Shown here one piece after another: positions 53,364 to 61,900 of a stretch of DNA of 64,000 nucleotides. A program made the translations under genes and the position numbers. The notes below the pieces were generated by a model, which made no database searches, was not told the origin of the DNA, and saw only the letters and a program-made list of their open reading frames with translations. Source of the DNA: Paenibacillus aurantius (GTDB lineage: Bacteria > Bacillota > Bacilli > Paenibacillales > NBRC-103111); assembly GCF_032268605.1 (NCBI RefSeq), contig NZ_CP130318.1:4035913-4099912 (forward strand), given 5' to 3'. How positions within the stretch are numbered: the stretch's first letter is position 1; every line of letters starts with the position of its first letter.

Positions 53364-54170
53364 TTAAGAAATAAAGCAGTTCCCAATATAATGTTGAGTC
53401 ATAAGGTACCTTAAGCCCCTAAAAGTAACGACGATACAATTCTCTTCGACGTTACGTTCTCCACGTAACTGGGCGTATATCTGAGTAGTGGATGCCTTCT
53501 CATGCCCTAGCATCCCCTGAATAAAATCCAATGGTGCACCGTTATCAAGCAAGTGGCAGGCATATGTATGGCGAAACCGATGGGGGTACACGTTAGCAGC
53601 GACCTCTCCGCGACGTGCAAGCTTTTTTAAAGAATATCGTATTGTGGATATGGTCATTCGTCGAACAGGAAGAGAACCAGTCGCAAAGAGAGCTTTGCAT
53701 GAATCCTGTCGGTTCTCAAGGTATCTCTTTAACCAAACCTTGCACTCTGTCGTAAAATAAACTTCTCATTGTTTAGAACCTTTCCCATTCACAATTACGG
53801 AGCAGTTTTCCCAGTTGATATCTTCCACATTTAATCGGTGGACTTCACCAACACGGCAACCCGTACAGTAGAGGAATTCTAATAGTGCATGCTCACGTGG
53901 AGTTTCACAGGTAATTTTAAGAAGAATAACATCTTCCTCTATCAAAAACTTCGGGATCCGTTTATCCACGTTTGGTTCTCTCAGTTTCAAAGTTGGATTT
54001 TTAGCAATGAGCCCTTCCTCAAATGCAAATCGGAAAATGGACCTTACGAACCGAATACGATGCCCCAAACTGCTTGGTTTCAATCTCTCCGACTGTCTCG
54101 CCAGATAATCTTTGAGCAAAGTTAGAGAAACTTCTTCGATTTCAAGGTTTCCAATTTCTCGTATCAGCAC
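53364..54170 (-). pseudogene. Tyrosine recombinase/integrase with in-frame stop
   Basis: The N-terminal SAM-like part starts at 'EVSLTLLKDYLARQSERLKP', and catalytic Arg lies in 'YCTGCRVGEVHRLNVEDIN'. The frame then stops at TGA (53766-53768) after 'NGKGSKQ'. It continues in the same frame as 'EVYFTTECKVWLKRYL' and reaches 'YPHRFRHTYACHLLDNG' and 'LGHEKASTTQIYAQL', with all catalytic R/H/Y residues. One CGA-to-TGA change explains the break. The first 60 or so residues also seem missing. It resembles XerC/XerD-type recombinases. If the stop were read through, a nearly complete enzyme would result. Confidence 0.8.
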
Positions 54171-54445
54171 TTTAAGCTGCCCCCCAATTTATTTATTATC
54201 CTTAGCTTCGCATCATTTAGGAGGGTTTAATCTATTTTGTTTAATTTTGTTGCCAAGTTAGCTTGGCCGTTAGTGGAAAAGGCAATTCAAAATGATTGCT
54301 TAATGCATAGCCAACAAAGAAACCTACCGCCATCAAAATACGGGAATTACGTGGATAATTATTATTTACATGTCTCATTTGCATAGATAATTGCATATAA
54401 ATAAGCACAAATGGATAGACTGGTATCTAATCTTGGAGGTGCAAA

Positions 54446-54934
54446 ATGGATCGGAAAGATAGCTGGACTGTAGAAGACGACTTATTGCTTGCTGAAACAG
54501 TGATTGATCACATTAAAACTGGGAGTACGCAACTAGCTGCATTTGAAGAGGTTGGAGCGCGTTTAGACCGTACAGCAGCGGCTTGTGGATTTCGTTGGAA
54601 CTCTACAGTTAGAAAACAATATGAGGATACCGTTAAAGAAGCGAAGATTCAACGGTCTGCTCAGAAGAAGGTCAAAATAGCTAGTGTTATTCCGATGAGG
54701 AAGGACGACGCAGTAGGAACGGGCGAGAATGTTATCAAGAAGCATATACAAGAAGTAATTCATTACATCGAGAAACTGGAACATACAATCAAACTTCAAC
54801 AAGAAGAGATTGAGGATTTAAATAACAAACTGGCAGAAGAAAAATCCGGGAAAATTGCAAGTGAAGATCTGGATAGTCTCATGCATATAATCCTTCGCGC
54901 AAAAGAAATGGGCACGTTGAATAAGGCTAACTGA
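54446..54934 (+). CDS. RsfA-family prespore transcriptional regulator
   Basis: This 162-residue protein has an N-terminal Myb/SANT-like DNA-binding domain ('[19 protein letters not shown]' to '[19 protein letters not shown]', residues 6-60). A basic linker and a C-terminal coiled coil follow ('[20 protein letters not shown]'). This is the layout of RsfA/YlbO proteins, which fine-tune sigma-F genes in the forespore. GGAGG lies before the ATG, and a strong terminator follows. The 275 bases upstream hold no gene. Confidence 0.88.
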   Translation: MDRKDSWTVEDDLLLAETVIDHIKTGSTQLAAFEEVGARLDRTAAACGFRWNSTVRKQYEDTVKEAKIQRSAQKKVKIASVIPMRKDDAVGTGENVIKKHIQEVIHYIEKLEHTIKLQQEEIEDLNNKLAEEKSGKIASEDLDSLMHIILRAKEMGTLNKAN

Positions 54935-54939
54935 ATTTC

Positions 54940-54967
54940 GAGCCATGCTTATGCATGGCTCTTTTTT
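54940..54967 (+). terminator. Terminator after rsfA-like gene
   Basis: GAGCCATGC and GCATGGCTC with a TTAT loop, followed by TTTTTT. Confidence 0.85.
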
Positions 54968-55001
54968 ACTTTCAATTTTCTGTAATAGGCCACGAGTTCT
55001 C

Positions 55002-55092
55002 GTTTCCGGCTAGCTGAGTTTCCGCGCGGAACGCAGTAAAAGCGATGGATCGGTTCCATCGCTGTACTCTCGTACCCGTTAGCGGAATGAAC
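55002..55092 (-). repeat. Interspersed CCCGTTAGC element, copy A
   Basis: The proximal motif is degenerate (CCGGCTAGCTGAGTT, 55006-55020). It is followed by GCAGTAAAAGCGATGG and a GCGATGG/CCATCGC hairpin, then CTCTCGTACCCGTTAGCGGA, with the intact motif CCCGTTAGCGGAATGA at 55075-55090. It lies 3' of the GNAT gene. The middle part matches copy E closely. Confidence 0.6.
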
Positions 55093-55113
55093 CGTTCTCA
55101 AGGCAAGTTTCAT

Positions 55114-55142
55114 AAAAAGTCCATCCCTCATAGGATGGACTT
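55114..55142 (-). terminator. Terminator after GNAT gene
   Basis: On the minus strand AGTCCATCC and GGATGGACT pair, followed by TTTTTAT. Confidence 0.75.
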
Positions 55143-55150
55143 TACTCAAA

Positions 55151-55726
55151 TCATATTTCTGCCTGCTTGTGAAACTGTTCCTTTGTGAGAACATGCAATA
55201 ACTCACCGTTACACTCCTCGTAATCACCTGTCAAACCCATTAGTTCGCGTCCAAACACAAAACCCAGTTTCTTAATTACTCCTATTGACGCAGTATTCTG
55301 TGAATTGGCCTTAGCGAACAATCGGTCTAATCCAATAACATTGAAGGCATAGGCTGTCAACGCGGCGGCTGCTTCAGTTGCATAACCATTACCCCAATAG
55401 TCACGGCCAATTAAATAATACAGTTCTTTATCAGGTGCACTTAAATCAAGTACGCCCACACCACACCAGCCGATGAAATTGCCTGTTGCTTTGCTTCGAA
55501 TCGCAAATGAGTATTTAAATGGCATGTTAAAGGGTGTATTGTAACTGTCGATTAGCCACTTGAATAGTCCTTTATATTCTTCGAACGATAAAACTCCCAT
55601 ATGCATATAAGTGAACAATTCTGGGTTTTGCATCAGCTCAAACGATTCCACCAAATCACTTTCGTTGTAAGGACGAATGATTAGACGCTCTGTTTCCAAT
55701 CGCATCCCAGATAATTCGGTTTTCAT
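55151..55726 (-). CDS. GNAT-family N-acetyltransferase (RimJ/RimL-like)
   Basis: This 191-residue acetyltransferase starts 'GMRLETERLIIRPYNESDL'. The acetyl-CoA loop is 'YLIGRDYWGNGYATEAAAAL' and the C-terminal part is 'ANSQNTASIGVIKKLGFVFG'. These are the marks of RimJ/RimL-type enzymes acting on protein N-termini or small amines. GAGGAG lies before ATG 55726. It is a single gene between repeat copies A and B. Confidence 0.9.
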   Translation of the reverse strand: MKTELSGMRLETERLIIRPYNESDLVESFELMQNPELFTYMHMGVLSFEEYKGLFKWLIDSYNTPFNMPFKYSFAIRSKATGNFIGWCGVGVLDLSAPDKELYYLIGRDYWGNGYATEAAAALTAYAFNVIGLDRLFAKANSQNTASIGVIKKLGFVFGRELMGLTGDYEECNGELLHVLTKEQFHKQAEI

Positions 55727-55910
55727 CTTGTTTCTCCTCTTGTCTATATATTTGTTTTTGATCATGTATCAGACCTAGAGTGCGAAATATGGCATACCCA
55801 CCACTCACTTTCCACGCATTTTATCTATTAACATAATCTGTTTCCCAGGAAAGATACAATGGATAATTTGATTTTAATCGAAGTTACCATCTGGATAATA
55901 CCTTACTCTA

Positions 55911-55990
55911 CTGCCCGTAAGCGGAACAAGCGGCTGATGATGTCGGCCGCTTGTTGTGATTGTGTTATCGTACCCGTTAGCTGAATGGTT
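55911..55990 (-). repeat. Interspersed CCCGTTAGC element, copy B
   Basis: Motif CTGCCCGTAAGCGGAAC (55911-55927), hairpin AACAAGCGGC/GCCGCTTGTT (55925-55955), then motif CCCGTTAGCTGAATGG (55973-55988). The stop codon of the phosphotransferase gene is inside the second motif. Confidence 0.7.
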
Positions 55991-56942
55991 TATTGTTTAG
56001 AATACGTAAGGTCTCAATGGTTTTAATAACAACCTTTGTCTTTTCCTCTTTGGAATTTTTATTGACTTCTAACATGTCTAATATATCCTTGCTCTTCCTA
56101 AGTAACAACACATCAGAGTACATATCGATGCTTTTCTCTTCAATTGAGCTAAGTGGTCTGACTGATTGATAACCGTTTAAGACTGCTTTATATACGATAT
56201 TATCAAAACAAAGCCTTATCACCGCTAAATCATGTATCCTCCATCCATACGCGCAATGATCGAAATCGAAAATTTTAAAACCATGTACTGGACTATAGTG
56301 AACGTTAGACGGGTTTAAGTCTCCATGAATTAAGCCAAATGCCTCATTAGTTGTAGGAAGTTGATTAATCTGCTCATACATGATGTTTGCACGAGTTTTA
56401 AAAAAGGATATATCGGATAAATTTAGGGTTCCGATATACTTTTCCAAAGTTTCTAATGGCTCATTTATCAAATATCCTTGATCAATTTTAATTCGAGAAT
56501 GTTCGCTTTTAAACTCATCGGCTTTCTTATGAAGAGAAGCGACTAATTTCCCGAAGAACATTGCATCGCTGGGATTAATATTTCCTATATGACTACCTTC
56601 AGCATGATCAAATAAGGCTATATATCGAAGCTCATTTTTACAATGTACAGTGTTTAGGGTTTCATTTTTAATACTTCGAATTGGAAAAGCTACAGATACC
56701 CCATTACTGTGTAGATACTCCAGGAAATCCAGTTCAAAACGAATATCTGTAATATTTCTTATGTATCTTTTTTTATTTTTATAAATCCTTAAAATAAATT
56801 TACTTCCATTCGCATCAATGGAGTAATGATCATTAAAACTTCCTCTTAGGAATTTACACTTTATTGGACTTGAAAGACTGTATATCTTATCTAAGGCATC
56901 AAGTAGTAGATCTTCTCCCAGCATCTCGCCGCTAATGATCAT
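55977..56942 (-). CDS. APH-type phosphotransferase
   Basis: This 321-residue kinase-fold protein has the ATP-binding N-lobe ('GSKFILRIYKNKKRYI'). The catalytic Brenner motif is 'LIHGDLNPSNVHYSP', and the metal Asp is in 'IFDFDHCAYGWRIHD'. It resembles aminoglycoside/homoserine-kinase-like phosphotransferases; its substrate is unknown. ATG 56942 has AGGAG four bases upstream, whereas the earlier GTG has no site. The stop lies inside repeat copy B. It is the sole gene between copies B and C and is AT-richer than the left half of the window. Confidence 0.85.
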   Translation of the reverse strand: MIISGEMLGEDLLLDALDKIYSLSSPIKCKFLRGSFNDHYSIDANGSKFILRIYKNKKRYIRNITDIRFELDFLEYLHSNGVSVAFPIRSIKNETLNTVHCKNELRYIALFDHAEGSHIGNINPSDAMFFGKLVASLHKKADEFKSEHSRIKIDQGYLINEPLETLEKYIGTLNLSDISFFKTRANIMYEQINQLPTTNEAFGLIHGDLNPSNVHYSPVHGFKIFDFDHCAYGWRIHDLAVIRLCFDNIVYKAVLNGYQSVRPLSSIEEKSIDMYSDVLLLRKSKDILDMLEVNKNSKEEKTKVVIKTIETLRILNNKPFS

Positions 56943-57000
56943 ATCACTCCTATTTTCATTTTCACTAAATTTTAACACAATATGGAATTAAACTCTTCTT

Positions 57001-57090
57001 CCCCTTAGCGTAAAGAAGCTGCCGATCTTTTCCCGCGGCAGCTTCTTGATGGGTTTATTAAGCTCTTGTACACCCGTTAGCGGAATGAAC
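57001..57090 (-). repeat. Interspersed CCCGTTAGC element, copy C
   Basis: Degenerate motif CCCTTAGCGTAAAGAAG (57002), hairpin AAGAAGCTGCCG/CGGCAGCTTCTT (57013-57047), then CCCGTTAGCGGAATGA (57073-57088). Confidence 0.7.
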
Positions 57091-57208
57091 TCACGTCTTT
57101 CCAGCGTGACCTTGGTTCATCCGCCTTTGGGCTTTTACACATTTTACCGTACATTACTGTCCACGAGTCAAAGGTATGGACGGCCCTTTTCTCACTCATC
57201 TAGGAACC

Positions 57209-57850
57209 TTAGTCTTTGCCTGCGGCTTTCTTGCGGTATTCTTCCCCCGTGTCGACGACCCTCGTCATCCGTTCCAACCGGTAATACTCGACCTCGCCGG
57301 ACTGCTCGCACAAGGCTATTAGATAGACCCCATTCGCTTGGGAATACGTGCGAAAGGGATGCACCACCACCTCATACTCCTCTTCCTCGTCCGTATATGC
57401 AATACGAAGCTTATGGCTCTGCCGGATGGCTTCGTCCACCTCATGCTTCCGGTCGGCAAGTGCGGAATCCGCACGAAATATCGGCAAGTCGCTGTTCTCC
57501 GGTTGATACGGTACGAATCGTTTCAGTGTCTGGACGACGCGGTCGAGACCTTCGACGTATCCTATGGATTTCGCGGCTTCCTCGTATTTGTAGATGAGGA
57601 AGCTCAAGATCCGAAGATCGGTCTCAGACAGAAACACGGAAGGCAAAATGTAAGCTTGATTCGAGTATTCATACCCTCGCTCTTTGGCATTGTAACTCAT
57701 CGGAGCGAGTAGGGAGTTCTGCATATACTCGATGTCCCGACCGGCCTGTCGGACCGAGATCTCGAACCGTTCAGACAGCGACCGGGCATTCGGATAGCGG
57801 CGGCTGCGAATTTGTTCGTCAAACCACAGAATCCGATGCATGTTGCTCAT
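57209..57850 (-). CDS. WYL-domain transcriptional regulator
   Basis: This 213-residue regulator has an N-terminal helix-turn-helix ('YPNARSLSERFEISVRQAGR') and 'DIEYMQNSLLAPMSYNAKER' typical of DeoR-like YafY proteins. A C-terminal WYL domain follows ('HPFRTYSQANGVYLIALCEQ', 'YRLERMTRV'). WYL domains bind nucleotides or other small ligands. It lies six bases after the binding-protein gene and is surely co-transcribed with it. The 120 bases between copy C and this gene hold nothing recognised. Confidence 0.88.
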   Translation of the reverse strand: MSNMHRILWFDEQIRSRRYPNARSLSERFEISVRQAGRDIEYMQNSLLAPMSYNAKERGYEYSNQAYILPSVFLSETDLRILSFLIYKYEEAAKSIGYVEGLDRVVQTLKRFVPYQPENSDLPIFRADSALADRKHEVDEAIRQSHKLRIAYTDEEEEYEVVVHPFRTYSQANGVYLIALCEQSGEVEYYRLERMTRVVDTGEEYRKKAAGKD

Positions 57851-57856
57851 GGGGAA

Positions 57857-59038
57857 TCACCACCATCCCGGGGACTTAAAATCAAAAGGCGTGATCTTGG
57901 GAGTACGGCGAACCGCCTCTTGAAGGACATGTTCCGCATCCTCGGCATGAACAAGCCTGTCGAAGGTCTCGTTGTGATGGAAGGCGGGAATGAAGTTTGG
58001 GTACTGGTACGCGCCATCTTGGCCGTATTGCAGTTCCTTGTAGAAAACGGCATACATAGGGTCCGCCTTGTGGCCGCTCTGATCCGCCGTCTTCCGGTTT
58101 GCCGCCAGGTTTAGAACGGTCCACAGCTTGTCGACGCCTTCCCCCGGAAGAGCAAGTTTGCGGAGAAAAGCCCAGGCAAGTTCGCGATTGCTGCAAGTCG
58201 TAGAGATACCATACCCATACACTTGAAAAATGTTCGATTTAGGATGCTTTTTGCCGCCCGGGAAACCCACGACTCCGAACTTTTCCTTCTGTTCTTTAGA
58301 CATGGGTTTGATCGCCCAGTTCGCATCCAGATACATGGACATTTTCTCATGAATAAAGCAAGCCATCCAAGAATCCTGCCCAACCCCCATTCTCGGCGAC
58401 ACGTCCTCGTCGAACAAGGACAAGTATTGCCGGAACCCTTCTATGGTCGACGGATGGTTCAGATAACCTTCCAGTTCGACGCCGTCTTCCGATATGAAAG
58501 ATCCACCGCAATTCCAGACAACCGGTTCGACGTAGAGCATATATCCGAAGCTCGTAAAGGCACCGTGTCGGATCACGTTCCCGCTCTCATCCCGCATCGT
58601 CAATTTCCTTGCCGTATCTTTGAAGTCCTCCCACGTCCATCCGTCTTGCGGATACGGTAACCCCGCTTCCTCAAAATGCTGCTTGTTGTAGAAGACCCCG
58701 AGCGTCTCAGTCATGACCGGCAACGCCCCGATCCGTCCGTTCGATTCTACGGACTGTGCGATGCGCGGAAAATAGTTGCCCATGTCGACCTTGTCTCGCA
58801 GGATAAATTCCCGCAGATCGGACAAGATCCCGGCATCCAGGCATTGCCCCATGTTGGTGCCTTCCCACTCCACAATGTCCGGGCCTTCACCGCTCGTGAG
58901 CCTACGGATCAACTCTGCCTTGTTCGGCACGAGTTCCAGTACTACGGATACGTCCGGGTTCTCCTTGCGGAATTGCTTGACCGCTTCCTGAATGACCGCC
59001 ATCCGTTGATCGTCATGCGTCGCGATGGTAAGCTTCAT
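57857..59038 (-). CDS. Leaderless extracellular-type solute-binding protein
   Basis: This 393-residue family 1 (sugar type) substrate-binding fold begins directly at the first beta strand, 'MKLTIATHDDQRMAVIQEAV'. It continues with 'PDVSVVLELVPNKAELIRRL', 'GALPVMTETLGVFYNKQHFE' and 'DGWTWEDFKDTARKLT'. It has no signal peptide or lipobox. ATG 59038 has a clear AAGGAGGCGAAAGG site. A longer frame to 59146 has a hydrophobic start but no lipobox Cys. No permease genes are near. With a WYL regulator immediately downstream it may be a cytoplasmic ligand sensor (inference). Confidence 0.82.
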   Translation of the reverse strand: MKLTIATHDDQRMAVIQEAVKQFRKENPDVSVVLELVPNKAELIRRLTSGEGPDIVEWEGTNMGQCLDAGILSDLREFILRDKVDMGNYFPRIAQSVESNGRIGALPVMTETLGVFYNKQHFEEAGLPYPQDGWTWEDFKDTARKLTMRDESGNVIRHGAFTSFGYMLYVEPVVWNCGGSFISEDGVELEGYLNHPSTIEGFRQYLSLFDEDVSPRMGVGQDSWMACFIHEKMSMYLDANWAIKPMSKEQKEKFGVVGFPGGKKHPKSNIFQVYGYGISTTCSNRELAWAFLRKLALPGEGVDKLWTVLNLAANRKTADQSGHKADPMYAVFYKELQYGQDGAYQYPNFIPAFHHNETFDRLVHAEDAEHVLQEAVRRTPKITPFDFKSPGWW

Positions 59039-59230
59039 TCCTTTCGCCTCCTTAAGATGTCTTGCCATTCCAGTATAGGAAGGATCCCCTGACATATCGT
59101 GTCCGACCAAGAAAATAAGTGAGTGAAAATTCCTAAGCAGCAACATCTATCTCCATAAGATGAACAAATTCCGTTGTTCAGCTTATTCCAATTCGTTAAG
59201 ATTTCCTTCAAGAAGTGTTTACTACGCAAT

Positions 59231-59323
59231 GCTGCCCGTTAGCTTAACGAGGCTGCCGTACTTATTCGCGGCAGCCTCGTTAATTTCCTTTATTTTACTA
59301 TCGTCTCTCGTTAGCAAAATCAA
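59231..59323 (-). repeat. Interspersed CCCGTTAGC element, copy D
   Basis: Motif GCTGCCCGTTAGCTTAACGA (59231-59250). Perfect hairpin TTAACGAGGCTGCCG/CGGCAGCCTCGTTAA (59244-59283). Second motif CTCGTTAGCAAAATCA (59308-59323), directly abutting the metallophosphoesterase stop codon. Confidence 0.7.
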
Positions 59324-60061
59324 TTACCGGAGTTGATTACCATGAAAAATCTTGAGAATGAAATCACGATCAGGAACCTCTAATTTGGAATAAGATTTTA
59401 GGAACTCTGTATTGTCATACTTAACCTCCTTCAACTCAATCCTTGATTGCCCTTCAGCAATATGTACAAGTGCAAACCGAGCGGCAGGTTTATCGTAACA
59501 ACCAAGTGAACCTGGGTTCAGAAACGTATGATCATGATTCGCAAAGTAATGGCTGGGATGATGATGGCCGAAACAAATTAGGTTTTCTTGACGGTCAGAA
59601 AATAGCTCAACGAGATTGGGTAAGCTGGGTTCAACAACAGAACTAAAGGGGTCTTTACTAATGTGCTCTTTAGATTTTTCTTGATTTATATGGTAATGAA
59701 TCATCAATACGTCTAAGGCTTCCTGCCTAAATTTTATAGCCCTGGGCAGAGTGTTCAGCTTTTGAATAAGTGATTCCTCCAGTCTACTTGCTATCCATTC
59801 ATGATGGCTTCTTACATGCAAATGGCTAATTGGGTATTCGTCTCCGTTAAGAAGTGCTAAAACTGCCTCATCATGGTTACCTGTTATCATAGAAATATCA
59901 TTCCTGGCGAACAGCATGTGTAACACTTCATTACTATCAGGACCGATACCGATCATGTCACCAAGACAAAATATACGGTCAACCCCTGATTCATCAATTG
60001 CTTGAAGAGCAGCTCTCAATGCTGGGTAATTACCGTGTATATCGGTTATAACAGCAAACAT
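59324..60061 (-). CDS. Metallophosphoesterase (YfcE/PrpE-like)
   Basis: This 245-residue calcineurin-like phosphoesterase has the metal motifs 'ITDIHGNYPALRAAL', 'CLGDMIGIGPDS', 'ITGNHDEAV', 'IHYHINQ' and 'CFGHHHPSHYF', in order. It hydrolyses phosphomono- or diesters; the substrate is unknown. AAGGAG lies before the ATG. It is a single gene between copies D and E. Confidence 0.9.
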   Translation of the reverse strand: MFAVITDIHGNYPALRAALQAIDESGVDRIFCLGDMIGIGPDSNEVLHMLFARNDISMITGNHDEAVLALLNGDEYPISHLHVRSHHEWIASRLEESLIQKLNTLPRAIKFRQEALDVLMIHYHINQEKSKEHISKDPFSSVVEPSLPNLVELFSDRQENLICFGHHHPSHYFANHDHTFLNPGSLGCYDKPAARFALVHIAEGQSRIELKEVKYDNTEFLKSYSKLEVPDRDFILKIFHGNQLR

Positions 60062-60117
60062 CTTTTTAGGTCTCCTTTTCAGCCTTTATATATGTAGCTA
60101 TCCAGCCTCATACTTAA

Positions 60118-60188
60118 TGATTGGCCTAGAGGCAATAAAAGCGATGGGATCCACAGCTGCTCTCTCGTACCCGTTTAGCTCAATGATT
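60118..60188 (-). repeat. Interspersed CCCGTTAGC element, copy E
   Basis: GGCAATAAAAGCGATGGGAT then CTCTCGTACCCGTTTAGCTC (motif CCCGTTTAGCTCAATGA, 60170-60186). It shares its central GCAATAAAAGCGATGG block with copy A. It sits 33 bases 3' of the next phosphotransferase. Confidence 0.6.
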
Positions 60189-60219
60189 CATGTTAGCAAT
60201 CAAATACTGAAATCCCACT

Positions 60220-61206
60220 TCATTTATTCGATAACGGCCCGGCTTCCCCGGCCAGCAGCTTCAAATTCTTCTCGATCTCACCGTCAATCGCCGATCCCCA
60301 ACCATCAGGAATTTGCGGTTTATTAATGAGGTGGAGCATAGTGGATATGTCGGCAAGCTTGGACAGCGCGTACCACTCCTCAGGCAAAGGCTCTCTCGCC
60401 TTACGGTTGTAGCCTTCCTGGAAGGCGGCAATGGTATCTGCGCCGATATAGCGCTCGACTTGCGTCCTTGTCCTGAAGAATTTGCCTATGTCATAAAAGA
60501 CAGGCGCCGCGAAACAGTACTCGTAGTCGATGAAACAAGGCTCCAATGAAGGCGTGACCATAATATTGGAGAAAATGAAATCGCCATGCGAGAACACATG
60601 CTTGTCTGCAATCCTCTCTACCAATGCGGCGTGATTCACCAGGAATTGCATGCACTTCTCTTTAGTTGAAGGTTGAATATGGGTTCCTGCAAGGCCGTTT
60701 AGTAAGGTGTAATATTGGCTCGCGAAGGATTCAAGCTGTTCCGCGATCTGCAAATGCTCGTCTAACAGCGCCATATGAGAATATTCGGTTTGATGCAGCA
60801 AGGCAAGCGAGCTGCTGATTCGATGCACGACATCGTCGGGACATCCCTCGTTCTCGGTAATAAAGTCCCCTAGCGTCGAGCCTTCAATAAACACCATGAT
60901 TAGGTAAGAAAAAGGGGTAATCTGCTTGCTATCATCGAAATAGAAAATCTCTGGGGCGCGAATCTTTGCTTTTGCATACTGATAGGCTGCCGCCTCAATC
61001 CCGCTGTGGTCGTTGTTAGCGGGATAAATCCTTAACACATACTTGCTACCGCTGTCTGTCCGTAAGGCATAATTGCTGGTGCTCATGCCTTTCGTCAAGG
61101 GCGAGACTTGGGTAATGCTTGCCTTGGAGTCGAAAGCAGCGAACAGCCTCCTGACCATGTCTTCGTTAACCGTTTGAAAATCAAACAGTCTAGCCGAGTC
61201 TTTCAC
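60220..61206 (-). CDS. APH-type phosphotransferase
   Basis: This 328-residue phosphotransferase is unlike the one at 55977. Its N-lobe is 'GSKYVLRIYPANNDHSGIEA'. The catalytic motif is 'VFSHGDFIFSNIMVTPS', with the metal site 'CFIDYEYCFAAPVFYDIG'. It resembles aminoglycoside phosphotransferases and choline kinases; its substrate is unknown. It uses a GTG start with AGGAAGGG upstream. It is the last gene of the repeat-punctuated series. Confidence 0.85.
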   Translation of the reverse strand: MKDSARLFDFQTVNEDMVRRLFAAFDSKASITQVSPLTKGMSTSNYALRTDSGSKYVLRIYPANNDHSGIEAAAYQYAKAKIRAPEIFYFDDSKQITPFSYLIMVFIEGSTLGDFITENEGCPDDVVHRISSSLALLHQTEYSHMALLDEHLQIAEQLESFASQYYTLLNGLAGTHIQPSTKEKCMQFLVNHAALVERIADKHVFSHGDFIFSNIMVTPSLEPCFIDYEYCFAAPVFYDIGKFFRTRTQVERYIGADTIAAFQEGYNRKAREPLPEEWYALSKLADISTMLHLINKPQIPDGWGSAIDGEIEKNLKLLAGEAGPLSNK

Positions 61207-61405
61207 CGTAGGCCCTTCCTAGTCGAATTCTAGGGTCAAATTCATTAACAAATTCTCTGATGCTAAAAAATCACCCACATATTCCTTGGACAACTTCTTT
61301 TTATTAATAACTACCAACCCCCGATGCAAATATTACTATACTGAATTTAATGGTAACTGCTCCCTGGGACTTTAGTTTAATGATCCTTCATTAAATATTA
61401 ATTCA

Positions 61406-61807
61406 TCATCGTCTGACTATAATAGTCATGAAGTGAGGGTGGCCACACGCTTTTAAACTACTAAATCTCATTCCTCTGACTTTTCCATTGCTTATCCAGA
61501 CACCAGACTTACAAAAGATTGCTGCTAATTGACTAGCAAGTTGAGCTTCTGCAACAGTCAATTCTAGTGATTCCAATATGAATTTTCCTATTCCTTCAAC
61601 TTCTGTACCATTACCAAGTTTGCTTACGTTATTAGCAAGAGGTGTATCTGGATGACTCTTTACAAAATTATGTATTGCAGAAATCAATTCAGCCGAAAAT
61701 GAATATTCGTGAAAGTCCCTTTTGACACTTACATTGTTACTTGAGTCTATGTACCATTCAAATCTCTTTTGCTTGGCTCCCAGAGTATGATTTATAGCGC
61801 TTTTCAT
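61406..61807 (-). CDS. Hypothetical protein, 133 residues
   Basis: ATG 61807 follows GAGGAG. The protein is soluble and moderately hydrophilic, with 'RFEWYIDSSNNVSVKRDFHE' and 'GVWISNGKVRGMRFSSLKAC'. It has no signal peptide, membrane segment or motif I recognise. The C-terminal half looks alpha/beta. It is a single AT-rich gene followed by no obvious terminator. The 200 bases to the phosphotransferase hold nothing I recognise. Confidence 0.55.
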   Translation of the reverse strand: MKSAINHTLGAKQKRFEWYIDSSNNVSVKRDFHEYSFSAELISAIHNFVKSHPDTPLANNVSKLGNGTEVEGIGKFILESLELTVAEAQLASQLAAIFCKSGVWISNGKVRGMRFSSLKACGHPHFMTIIVRR

Positions 61808-61900
61808 ATTTATCTCCTCTATGGACATTAAAAAATAGAAAAAGTCCAGCAGCAGGTAAATGTTACAATGGGAACTCCTTACGGGACAATATCTTGTTAC

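Noticed and set aside
51400-54410. CRISPR-associated transposon
   Set aside because: No Cas genes, no CRISPR repeats and no TniQ in the window; only a TniB remnant.
57857-59146. Longer start of the binding protein at 59146 giving a hydrophobic N-terminus
   Set aside because: No lipobox or proper signal cleavage site, and the ribosome site at 59038 is much stronger.
55002-60188. Classical integron with attC sites
   Set aside because: The motif GTTAGC(G/T) does not satisfy GTTRRRY and no integron-type integrase with the extra helix is seen; described instead as cassette-like.
55002-61206. CRISPR array from the repeated CCCGTTAGC motif
   Set aside because: Spacing is irregular and on the kilobase scale, with genes between copies.
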